Positions 1-5,614 are shown, numbered from the stretch's first letter. The stretch: DNA of 7,347 nucleotides from an uncultured Eubacteriales bacterium (GCA_949878535.1 CATLAS010000037.1:1-7347); one strand, 5' to 3'. The notes: generated by a model from the letters alone, not told the origin. Translations and numbers: made by a program.

Positions 1-142
1 GAGCTGTCACAGCTTTGCTGTGGCTGAGGGATTGTTTAAGTTGAACTGTCGATTCACAATTGTTCAAAATGATAGCAGAACAATTCCTCCGTCACGGCTA
101 CGCCGCGCCACCTCCTTTTACACAAAGGAGGCTGATGAAGTT
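1..142 (-). repeat. Palindromic intergenic repeat, copy A (cut by left edge)
   Basis: MITE-like element in reverse orientation compared with the copies at 5359-5530 and 6723-6910. On the minus strand it shows the shared core CTATCATTTT (75-66), 11 nt, then AATCGACAG (54-46). The core is flanked by the inner inverted repeat GAGGGATTGT (26-35) and ACAATTCCTC (80-89). Small hairpins lie outside it: CACAGC/GCTGTG near 8-21, CACGGC-TAC-GCCG near 93-104, and the terminal hairpin CCTCCTTT-TACAC-AAAGGAGG (111-131). The right end finishes in GATGAAGTT, resembling the TTTGAAGTT end of the third copy. The far end lies off the window, so the full length is unknown. No coding sense is apparent. The class (MITE or structured RNA repeat) is an inference. 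Confidence 0.75.
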
Positions 143-154
143 TGATAAAACTTG

Positions 155-216
155 CGGTGCGACACCTCCTTATAGAGCCACACAGTGGATCCTCACAAAG
201 GAGGCTAATGAAACTT
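155..216. repeat. Degraded duplicate of the right end of repeat copy A
   Basis: Positions 163-212 repeat the end of copy A (109-139). Both begin CACCTCCTT and end CACAAAGGAGGCT(G/A)ATGAA. In the second version the hairpin loop carries an additional 19-bp block at 175-193 that is itself a small hairpin (GAGCCAC-ACA-GTGGATC, one mismatch). The 50 bases before the terminator of the operon are therefore derived from repeat ends and not from a gene. It could be the remnant of a separate, mostly deleted element or a local tandem duplication. Confidence 0.55.
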
Positions 217-253
217 CCATTTGTCACATCTCCGGAGAGACTTAGAAAAAATC

Positions 254-286
254 AAAATCCCTGCTCCTTAACGGAGCAGGGATTTT
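254..286 (-). terminator. Intrinsic terminator of the gpmI operon
   Basis: Perfect 14-bp inverted repeat AAAATCCCTGCTCC / GGAGCAGGGATTTT with a 5-nt loop (268-272), starting 6 bases beyond the gpmI stop codon. On the minus strand the hairpin runs into a T-rich tail (GATTTTTT, 253-246). The A/T-rich stem base would also let it work in the other direction. It ends the minus-strand two-gene operon. Confidence 0.92.
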
Positions 287-292
287 CGCGTA

Positions 293-1945
293 TTATTTCA
301 CTTCAATAATGGATTCGTCCCACATATTAGGTGCTGTGTATCCCAGCATATTCACGACTGTTGCAGCAACATTGGACAGCCCAAATTTGCCTTCGTCTGC
401 CTTTACAGTATACTGGTCCTTGTAGAAATTGTCATATATAATAAAAGGAACAGGATTGAGTGTGTGGCTTGTTTTTGCCTTGTAGCATCCGTTTGCGTCC
501 GCCTTAGGTGCGCCCTTCTTGTCTGTTTCGTACATCTCGTCTGCATTTCCGTGGTCGGCGGTAATCAACGCAACGCCTTGAAGTTCGTCTACAACCTGCA
601 AAATCCGTGCAAGCTGCAGATCCAGCGCTTCCATGGAGCAAATGGTAGCTTCCAGACTGCCGGTGTGTCCCACCATGTCGCCGTTGGGGAAATTTACCCG
701 CATGCAGGGGTATTTTCCGCTGCGCATTGCTTCGATCAATGCGTCTGCAATTTCAGCACACTTCATCCAAGGACGCTGTTCAAAGGGAACTACATCGGAG
801 GGTACTTCTACATAGGTTTCCAACTCCTCAGAAAATTTGCCGGATTTGTTTCCGTTCCAGAAATAGGTTACATGTCCGTATTTCTGTGTTTCGGAAATTG
901 CATACTGCGCAACTCCTGTATCTGCCAGATATTCGCCCATCGTGTTTGTGATTTCCGGAGGAGAAACCAGGTATCTGCTGGGAATGTGCAGATCTCCGTC
1001 ATATTCCAGCATGCCCGCGTATACAACCTTCGGTACACGTACACGATCAAAGTATGCAAAATCGCTGCCGCCTTCAAAGGCTTTGGAAATTTCAATGGAA
1101 CGGTCGCCGCGGAAATTGAAGAAAATCACGCTGTCGCCGTCTTCCACTGTACCTACAGGTGCGCCGTCTTTAGCAATAACAAATGCAGGCAGATCCTGGT
1201 CGATTACATGGCTTTCGCTGCGGTAGGTTTCGATTGCCTCTGCAGCAGATGCAAATTGTCTGCCTTCGCCAAGTACATGGGTGCGCCAGCCCTTTTCTAC
1301 CATTGCCCAGTTTGCTTCGTACCGGTCCATGGTGATGTTCATACGACCGCCGCCGGATGCAATCATAATATCAAAATCATCGCTGCGCAGTCCTGCCAAA
1401 AATTCTTCAAAGGGATTTACATAGTCCAGCGCGGAGGTTTCGCCAACGTCCCGACCGTCTAACAGGATATGCACTCGAACTCGCTTCACACCGTCTTCCT
1501 TTGCGTGGGAGATCAGTGCTTTTAAATGATCAATATGGGAGTGCACGTTGCCGTCGGAAAACAGACCCAAAAAGTGCAGGGTGCCGCCGCTTTCTTTTAC
1601 GTTATTTACTTCCTGATTCCATGCATCGGAGGAAAAAAGCTTGCCCGATTCGATAGAAGCTGTTACCAGCTTTGCGCCCTGGGCAAACACTTGCCCGGAG
1701 CCAAGGGCGTTGTGTCCAACTTCAGAGTTGCCCATGTCCTCATCAGAGGGAAGTCCTACAGCGGTGCCGTGGGCTTTCAGCTGCACCATGGGATATTCTT
1801 TCATGATTCTGTCCAGCGTGGGGGTGTATGCCCGTTGTACGGCATTTCCGTCTCCGGCGGGAGCGATGCCGACGCCGTCCATTACGATGGTGAGCACAGG
1901 ACCTTTGACCTGCACGGGATTAGAAAGGTTTGTGAGTTTTTTCAT
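293..1945 (-). CDS. gpmI: 2,3-bisphosphoglycerate-independent phosphoglycerate mutase (long, plant-like form)
   Basis: Cytoplasmic glycolytic enzyme (EC 5.4.2.12) that interconverts 3- and 2-phosphoglycerate through a phosphoserine, using two metal ions, usually Mn2+. The 550-residue product shows the alkaline-phosphatase-superfamily sites: MDGVG with metal ligand Asp23, MGNSEVGHNALGSG with nucleophile Ser74, the substrate-binding region HSHIDH (135-140) and DGRDV (163-167), NFRGDRS with Arg279/Arg282, NGDMVGHTG with Asp423/His427, TADHGN with Asp464/His465, and SHT with His494. The start at 1945 is preferred over an in-frame ATG at 1987 because GGAGAG lies 7 nt before it, the 1987 start would overlap the upstream gene, and family homology begins just after it. 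At 550 residues it exceeds the usual bacterial ~510. Segments such as AHGTAVGLPSDEDMGNSEVGHN and GGGRMNITMDRYE resemble plant enzymes from memory. It is the second gene of an operon, 25 bp after a GH123-like gene, and is followed by a strong terminator. Confidence 0.96.
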   Translation of the reverse strand: MKKLTNLSNPVQVKGPVLTIVMDGVGIAPAGDGNAVQRAYTPTLDRIMKEYPMVQLKAHGTAVGLPSDEDMGNSEVGHNALGSGQVFAQGAKLVTASIESGKLFSSDAWNQEVNNVKESGGTLHFLGLFSDGNVHSHIDHLKALISHAKEDGVKRVRVHILLDGRDVGETSALDYVNPFEEFLAGLRSDDFDIMIASGGGRMNITMDRYEANWAMVEKGWRTHVLGEGRQFASAAEAIETYRSESHVIDQDLPAFVIAKDGAPVGTVEDGDSVIFFNFRGDRSIEISKAFEGGSDFAYFDRVRVPKVVYAGMLEYDGDLHIPSRYLVSPPEITNTMGEYLADTGVAQYAISETQKYGHVTYFWNGNKSGKFSEELETYVEVPSDVVPFEQRPWMKCAEIADALIEAMRSGKYPCMRVNFPNGDMVGHTGSLEATICSMEALDLQLARILQVVDELQGVALITADHGNADEMYETDKKGAPKADANGCYKAKTSHTLNPVPFIIYDNFYKDQYTVKADEGKFGLSNVAATVVNMLGYTAPNMWDESIIEVK

Positions 1946-1970
1946 GTATCGTCTCTCCATTATTAAATTT
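1946..1970 (-). promoter_or_regulatory. Intercistronic gap with the gpmI ribosome binding site
   Basis: The 25-bp gap between the two minus-strand genes contains no hairpin or promoter-like sequence. It carries GGAGAG (minus strand) 7 nt before the gpmI ATG at 1945. This decides the gpmI start and supports co-transcription of both genes. Confidence 0.7.
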
Positions 1971-3623
1971 TTATATATGCTCTGCAATCAGGCGGTTGAT
2001 TTTTTCGCGTGTTTCCAAAACAAATGCCTGATCGCAGGGGTATTCCTTGAATGTGATTTCTCCGCGGGATTCCAGAACATCCAGTACTGCCTGTCGTCCG
2101 CACAGCTTTTCTGCCAGTGCGAATGCACGCATATCATACATGGCGGCGGTGAAGCCCAGCAAGTGAATGGTTTCATAGGCAGTGCCGTCCGGTGCGGGAT
2201 AAACGGAGAACGCATCTCCGGCAGGTACCCAAAATCCACCGTCTGTGCACATATAAGGGTCACAGAATTCCAGAGAACCTTCTGTAAAATAGAAGTTATA
2301 TCCCCACTGGAGGAATCCGGCGATATTGTATTTATACAGCTGTGCGCCGATCATACGGTTCCGGGCAGTAGACATAGAAACAAACCGGTTGGAAACCTGT
2401 TCGCACTGACAGCAACAGTAGTATGCCCACAAATGATCCAGCCCTGCCTCCAAATAAGGTTCGATGTGGTCGATAGACACAACCGGGGTTTCTACAGCAC
2501 CTTGTTCATAAAAGCTGAAGTCGGAGAGGGCATCCATTACAGTTTGTCCCTGCAGCGCTTCTTTTACGCCTTCTTTGGCAGCAAGATAGCTTTCCAGCTT
2601 GTCGCCGCCCGGTTCATCGGACAAATGGAACACCATTCTGTCCTGGACGCCCAGGTTTTGCATTTCCTCGATAAGTGCGGGAAGAAATGCATTCAGAAAA
2701 CTACGGTATTCTTCTCCTGCTGCGTCTGTACCCCAGCCGAAAATTTGCCGGTATCCTGTATCTGTATTTGCCATAATCTTGGGAGCATGGTGTGCACCCC
2801 ATTGGGTGAACAAATGAGAAATTTCATAGTAGCGGATGCCGACCGATTCGCACAGCTCTACCCATCTTTTCAACTTTTCAAAGCCAAAATTCCATCCGTT
2901 TTCAGTTTGTGTAACGTCTACCAATTGCACAGTCGGACGTTCTCTTCCAATCGCTGTGTCCAAAGGAGGTGTAAACACTGGAGTGAGAATCATGTTAATG
3001 CCATTATCTACTGCAGTTTGCAGAAAGGATTCCATGATTTCCCAGTGACGGTCGGAGAAAATTTCTACATTGTAATACACCGCAAGGCAGTCTGGGTGAA
3101 ACCACTGTGTAACCTGCAGTGTCTGCTCCGGCAAAAGTGCCGGGATGACTTCAACCGTAAAATCTGCCTCAGCGAGGATTTCCTTTTCCCATCCCTGCAG
3201 AACAAAATGAATGGGATATGTGCCGCCCTGCATGTTTTCCGGCACGCGGACGTCTATCCAGATTGCCTGCAATTCTTTTGTAATATAAATGCAGTTTTCT
3301 TCTGTAATCGGGCGGAGCAAATCGGGGTACAGCCCTGGCTGGGTGCGCAGATATGCGCCATCGTCCTTTCCGCAGTACAGGGGATAGCGCACAGGAACTG
3401 AGTCCACCCGCTGCAAATGGATGCAATCGGCAATGGGACTTTCAACAGACAGAAAGCCTGCCTTTTTCACTGGATCAGCATCATCGAACTGATATGCCAG
3501 CTGAAAACTGAACCGTTCTCCAAGCAGTGCGGAGCCTTTAGAATAGTCAGCCTTATCGTAAACAGACTCATCCAAAAAGCACTTTTCCGTTTGGGCGATC
3601 GGTTTCATTATGATATTGCTCAT
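1971..3623 (-). CDS. DUF4091 / GH123-like putative glycoside hydrolase
   Basis: 550-residue protein that I assign to the DUF4091 (GH123 catalytic-domain-like) family. Residues ~30-160 look like a beta-rich N-terminal domain (for example IWIDVRVPENMQGGTYPI, 121-138), and ~165-540 like a TIM-barrel catalytic region. The strongest signature is VFHLSDEPGG (331-340). In GH123 beta-N-acetylgalactosaminidases an Asp-Glu pair drives substrate-assisted catalysis, and Asp336-Glu337 fits it. Aromatic segments WFHPDC (174-179), LWAYYCCC (398-405) and LQWGYNFYF (438-446) suit a sugar-binding cleft. No signal peptide or membrane segment is seen, so it is probably cytoplasmic. The start at 3623 has GAGG 6 nt upstream; an ATG at 3608 is an alternative. 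It is first in an operon with gpmI. Exact substrate unknown: activity could be on GalNAc-like sugars or another glycan, and the family assignment is from motif memory. Confidence 0.75.
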   Translation of the reverse strand: MSNIIMKPIAQTEKCFLDESVYDKADYSKGSALLGERFSFQLAYQFDDADPVKKAGFLSVESPIADCIHLQRVDSVPVRYPLYCGKDDGAYLRTQPGLYPDLLRPITEENCIYITKELQAIWIDVRVPENMQGGTYPIHFVLQGWEKEILAEADFTVEVIPALLPEQTLQVTQWFHPDCLAVYYNVEIFSDRHWEIMESFLQTAVDNGINMILTPVFTPPLDTAIGRERPTVQLVDVTQTENGWNFGFEKLKRWVELCESVGIRYYEISHLFTQWGAHHAPKIMANTDTGYRQIFGWGTDAAGEEYRSFLNAFLPALIEEMQNLGVQDRMVFHLSDEPGGDKLESYLAAKEGVKEALQGQTVMDALSDFSFYEQGAVETPVVSIDHIEPYLEAGLDHLWAYYCCCQCEQVSNRFVSMSTARNRMIGAQLYKYNIAGFLQWGYNFYFTEGSLEFCDPYMCTDGGFWVPAGDAFSVYPAPDGTAYETIHLLGFTAAMYDMRAFALAEKLCGRQAVLDVLESRGEITFKEYPCDQAFVLETREKINRLIAEHI

Positions 3624-3665
3624 ATAAGACCTCGCAGAAAAGAATCAAAATTTATCAATCATATC

Positions 3666-3694
3666 ATCATACCATATTTTAGAGATTTGTACAA
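3666..3694 (-). promoter_or_regulatory. Sigma-A-type promoter for the GH123-like/gpmI operon
   Basis: On the minus strand, TTGTAC (3694-3689), a 17-nt spacer and TATGAT (3671-3666). The start point would be near 3659, giving a leader of about 35 nt that contains the GAGG ribosome binding site of the first gene. It is the best promoter match upstream of this operon. Confidence 0.65.
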
Positions 3695-3706
3695 GAAATA
3701 TCCTGA

Positions 3707-3720
3707 TTTTACCCGTAAAA
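3707..3720. promoter_or_regulatory. Small palindrome between divergent promoters (possible operator)
   Basis: Perfect inverted repeat TTTTAC-CC-GTAAAA lying between the two outward-facing promoters, 12 bp upstream of the minus-strand -35 and 18 bp upstream of the plus-strand -35. The position would suit a shared regulator-binding site. Nothing else supports this, and A/T-rich palindromes arise readily by chance. Confidence 0.3.
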
Positions 3721-3738
3721 AAACTGTAAATTTCTGTA

Positions 3739-3767
3739 TTGACAGTGGATTGGGGTTGTGCTATCAT
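3739..3767 (+). promoter_or_regulatory. Consensus sigma-A promoter for the YitT-family gene
   Basis: TTGACA (3739-3744), exactly 17 nt, then TATCAT (3762-3767). This is a perfect -35 and a 5-of-6 -10. Transcription would start near 3774, leaving about 26 nt before the minicistron at 3800 and about 46 nt before the YitT-family start at 3820. Confidence 0.85.
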
Positions 3768-3799
3768 TTGAATTGCGGCAGTATGTGCAGGTAAATTTC

Positions 3800-3823
3800 A
3801 TGCCGTTCTATTTTTATATATGA
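3800..3823 (+). CDS. Seven-codon minicistron overlapping the YitT-family start
   Basis: Reads MPFYFYI then TGA. AGG (3789-3791) lies 8 nt before its ATG, a normal Shine-Dalgarno distance. Its stop overlaps the following start as ATGA (3820-3823), the classic arrangement for translational coupling. The YitT-family start at 3820 has no Shine-Dalgarno sequence of its own, which makes reinitiation after this mini-ORF a reasonable idea. Whether it is translated cannot be told from sequence. It may simply be chance, with the downstream gene using a weak or nonstandard start. Confidence 0.4.
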   Translation: MPFYFYI

Positions 3824-4749
3824 AGTTGGGAAATATGGGAATCAACAAAGAACTTACAAAAGGGCAGAAAGTGCTCGATATGATCGGGAAAAACCTGATT
3901 CTTGTAGGCGGGAACGCCATGTATGCCTTGGCTATTGTGTTATTTGTCATGCCTTCCGGACTTGTTACTGGAGGCGTTACCGGTATTTCTATTATGATCA
4001 GTAAGCTCACCGGTGTGGAAGTGTCGTATTTTGTGTTTGCTATCAATATTGCCCTGTTTATATGGGGATCTGTTGTGCTTGGCAAACATTTTTGTGTCAC
4101 GACGGCGGCAAGTACGGTGTTGTACCCGGGATTTTTGTACATATTCCAGCGTGTGTTTAAGGATGTAGTTTTAATTGAGGATGATCTGGTGCTGTGCGCC
4201 GCGGCAGCCGGTGTAATGATTGGATTTGCTGTGGGCGTGGTAGCGCGGACAGATTCTTCCACAGGGGGGATGGACATACCGCCGCTGATTATTAACAAAT
4301 GGACGGGATTTCCTGTAGGAACTATGCTGTGTATTATTGATGCTACGGTGATTTGCGCGCAGCTTCCCATCTCTTCTGTACGGCAGGCGCTGTACGGAAT
4401 TTTGATGGTGGTTGTATATTCCTTTGTGATCAACCAAGTTATGATGATGGGCAATGGCAAGCTGCAGATTCAGGTGATCAGCAACAGCACAAAAGAGGTG
4501 CGGGATGCGGTGCTGACGGAGCTGCACCGGGGCGTGACACTGTTGTCTGGCAAGCGGGGATTGTCTGGTGAACCCTGTGATGTGGTTTTAACGGTTGTAT
4601 CCAGCCGGCAGCTTGCCAGGGCAAAAAAGACAATTCTTGCTGTGGATCCGGATGCATTTATGATTATCAGCAAGGTAGGAGAAGTAAACGGAAACGGATT
4701 CTCTTTCAGTAAAGGGGATAAAAAACTTGACAAGTCGGATATCCTATAG
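3820..4749 (+). CDS. YitT family membrane protein (DUF161 + DUF2179)
   Basis: 309-residue integral membrane protein of the YitT family (DUF161/YitT_membrane followed by DUF2179); transport or sensing has been suggested for the family but its biochemical role is not established. Hydrophobic segments lie at ~23-45, 50-60, 66-88, 94-110, 122-142, 165-181 and 187-208, including the family motif RTDSSTGGMDIPPLI (143-157). The cytoplasmic DUF2179 domain spans ~215-295, with ELHRGVTLLSGKRGLSG (234-250), a VVLTVVSSRQL strand (255-265) and DPDAFMIIS (276-284). Length is close to the usual 280-300 plus a short charged N-terminus. The start at 3820 is uncertain: there is no ribosome binding site, but it overlaps the stop of a 7-codon minicistron, and ATG at 3835 is an alternative. 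A consensus promoter lies at 3739-3767. The last codons overlap the rnpB promoter, and no terminator separates the two genes, so read-through into rnpB is likely. Confidence 0.93.
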   Translation: MKLGNMGINKELTKGQKVLDMIGKNLILVGGNAMYALAIVLFVMPSGLVTGGVTGISIMISKLTGVEVSYFVFAINIALFIWGSVVLGKHFCVTTAASTVLYPGFLYIFQRVFKDVVLIEDDLVLCAAAAGVMIGFAVGVVARTDSSTGGMDIPPLIINKWTGFPVGTMLCIIDATVICAQLPISSVRQALYGILMVVVYSFVINQVMMMGNGKLQIQVISNSTKEVRDAVLTELHRGVTLLSGKRGLSGEPCDVVLTVVSSRQLARAKKTILAVDPDAFMIISKVGEVNGNGFSFSKGDKKLDKSDIL

Positions 4750-4755
4750 TAAAAT
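4727..4755 (+). promoter_or_regulatory. rnpB promoter inside the end of the YitT-family gene
   Basis: TTGACA (4727-4732), a 17-nt spacer and TAAAAT (4750-4755): a perfect -35 and a 5-of-6 -10. The spacer contains the TAG stop of the upstream gene (4747-4749). A start 7 nt beyond the -10 falls on G4762, the first base of the RNase P P1 helix, so promoter and RNA end agree independently. Confidence 0.9.
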
Positions 4756-4761
4756 CAATAT

Positions 4762-5128
4762 GGGAAATCGGGCTGTCGCGCGTTGTGTGGCCGAAAGGTA
4801 TCAGCGTGAGGAAAGTCCGGGCTTCACAGGGCAGGATAACGGATAACGTCCGCCGAGGGTAACCTCCGGGAAAGTGCAACAGAAATAGACCGCCGCATCT
4901 TGCGGTAAGGATGGAAAGGCGAGGTAAGAGCTCACCGGCACGACAGGCAACTGTGTGCAAATGTAAACCCTATTCGATGCAACACCGTATGCAGATCGGC
5001 TCCAACCGGAGTCCATGCCGGCCCGGCATGTGTGTCTGCGGGTGGCTGGAGACTTGCAGCAATGCAGGTTCGAGATAGATGACAGCCACGGCTTTTTGCC
5101 GTACAGAACCCGGCTTACAGATTTCCCC
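4762..5128 (+). ncRNA. rnpB: RNase P RNA, bacterial type A
   Basis: Catalytic RNA subunit of ribonuclease P, which removes 5' leaders from pre-tRNAs with the protein RnpA. The diagnostic conserved blocks are present in order: GAGGAAAGTCCGGGC (4808-4822), ACAGAAATA (4879-4887), GAGGTAAGAGCTCACCGG (4921-4938), TGTAAACCC (4962-4970), AGATAGATGACAG (5073-5085) and ACAGAACCCGGCTTA (5103-5117). The ends pair as helix P1, GGGAAATC (4762-4769) with GATTTCCC (5120-5127), which fixes both termini to within a few bases. A 5-bp hairpin ACGGC-TTTTT-GCCGT (5088-5102) just before the last conserved block matches an optional P19-like helix absent from E. coli. About 367 nt is normal for type A. The gene has its own consensus promoter and starts 12 bp after the YitT-family stop codon. 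Confidence 0.98.
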
Positions 5129-5142
5129 TGTAAAGAAAAATC

Positions 5143-5172
5143 TCCCGAAATTTCTGGCATTTATTTTCGGGA
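5143..5172 (+). other. Hairpin just 3' of rnpB (possible processing or weak terminator element)
   Basis: TCCCGAAA (5143-5150) pairs with TTTCGGGA (5165-5172) across a 14-nt loop. There is no T-run on the plus side, so it is not a convincing terminator for rnpB. It may shield or mark the precursor 3' end before processing. Confidence 0.35.
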
Positions 5173-5184
5173 AATGGAATAGAT

Positions 5185-5215
5185 AAGGGCGCCGCCGAAG
5201 CAGGTTGGCGCTTTT
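5185..5215 (+). terminator. Probable rnpB terminator
   Basis: Stem AAGGGCGCC (5185-5193) with GGCGCTTTT (5207-5215), including two G-U pairs, around a 13-nt loop. The 3' arm ends in TTTT followed by GTGTAT. This is the first GC-rich hairpin with a T-run after rnpB. The T-tract is short, so termination may be incomplete or helped by other factors. Confidence 0.5.
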
Positions 5216-5358
5216 GTGTATGAAATTATACCGAACCTAAGTTTCATGTGAGGATCTGCTGTATAGAGATAGAGGAAAAAGGTGTATAAAATTAGAACAA
5301 AAGTAGCTTCCCCTTATTTCAAAAAATGACCCCTTGGGGTATGTCGCGAAGCATCAAG
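5216..5358. other. AT-rich intergenic stretch without a recognised gene
   Basis: I see no open reading frame with a ribosome binding site and no RNA gene here. The only structure is a short inverted repeat ACCCC-TT-GGGGT (5329-5340). The longest ATG-started frame on the plus strand (5327) encodes 12 residues and runs into the repeat element. Confidence 0.6.
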
Positions 5359-5530
5359 CTTTAAAAGGCCCCTTGTGCAAAGGAGGGGTTATCACAGCTT
5401 TGCTGTGACTGAGGGATTGTAAAACTATCATTTTGTTGTATCTGTAAATCGACAGCACTGCTCAACAATCCCCCAGTCGCTGTCGCTTCGCTTGGCGACA
5501 GCCCCCTTTGCACAAGGGGGCCTTTTAAAG
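5359..5530 (+). repeat. Palindromic intergenic repeat, copy B (complete, 172 bp)
   Basis: Both ends are visible: CTTTAAAAGG (5359-5368) is exactly inverted as CCTTTTAAAG (5521-5530), and the inverted arms continue through CCCCTTGTGCAAAGG and CTTTGCACAAGGGGG. Inside are a hairpin CACAGC/GCTGTG on the left (5393-5407), a hairpin GTCGC...GCGAC on the right, then the inner repeat GAGGGATTGT (5411-5420) and ACAATCCCCC (5465-5474). The asymmetric core is CTATCATTTT (5425-5434), 12 nt, AATCGACAG (5447-5455), and it defines plus orientation. There is no transposase frame and no clear target-site duplication. Length and design suggest a non-autonomous MITE or a structured RNA repeat. Confidence 0.85.
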
Positions 5531-5536
5531 TATGAT
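5507..5536 (+). promoter_or_regulatory. Possible SGNH-gene promoter built partly from the repeat end
   Basis: TTTGCA (5507-5512) lies in the right terminal arm of the repeat; after an 18-nt spacer comes TATGAT (5531-5536), immediately outside the element. The -10 is a 5-of-6 match and the -35 is weak (4 of 6). It would give a leader of roughly 70 nt. An alternative, TTGGAG-N17-TGTAAT ending at 5593, sits very close to the ribosome binding site. Confidence 0.35.
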
Positions 5537-5572
5537 GTTGTGCGGATGTTGTGCGGGGCTCCTATTGGAGCC
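5534..5572 (+). other. SGNH leader: 11-bp tandem repeat and small hairpin
   Basis: GATGTTGTGCG occurs twice in immediate succession (5534-5544 and 5545-5555). It is followed by a perfect hairpin GGCTCC-TATT-GGAGCC (5557-5572) that is not followed by a T-run. This sits directly outside repeat copy B and before the SGNH gene. Confidence 0.5.
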
Positions 5573-5614
5573 TTGGTAAGTTTGTATTGTAATTATAAGA
5601 AAGGAAATGGAATT

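Noticed and set aside
1..216. CRISPR-like array or attachment site from the repeated CCTCC...GGAGG units
   Set aside because: Only two dissimilar units occur, with no regular spacing; they are explained as terminal hairpins of the palindromic repeat family.
60..245. 61-codon open frame at the left end
   Set aside because: It is made of repeat-element hairpins (copy A and its duplicate) and has no ribosome binding site.
464..1462. Plus-strand open frame (332 codons) opposite gpmI
   Set aside because: It lies entirely within a gene with a full set of conserved catalytic residues, and its product has no recognisable motif.
1641..3401. Long plus-strand open frame (586 codons) antisense to the two-gene operon
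   Set aside because: It spans parts of two well-supported minus-strand genes, its product is Cys/Phe/His-rich with no recognisable domain, and it has no promoter or ribosome binding site. It is a mirror of codon bias.
5088..5102. ACGGC-TTTTT-GCCGT as a terminator
   Set aside because: The T-run is the loop rather than the tail, and the hairpin lies before the last conserved rnpB block.
4801..5160. Minus-strand open frame (119 codons) across rnpB
   Set aside because: The region is RNase P RNA with all conserved blocks on the plus strand; the frame is incidental.
5216..5358. Possible small gene between rnpB and repeat copy B
   Set aside because: Only frames of a dozen codons or fewer without ribosome binding sites were seen.
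5492..5614. N-terminal extension of the SGNH hydrolase frame
   Set aside because: The extra 41 codons translate the end of repeat copy B and its leader; a good ribosome binding site and family homology support the start at 5615.
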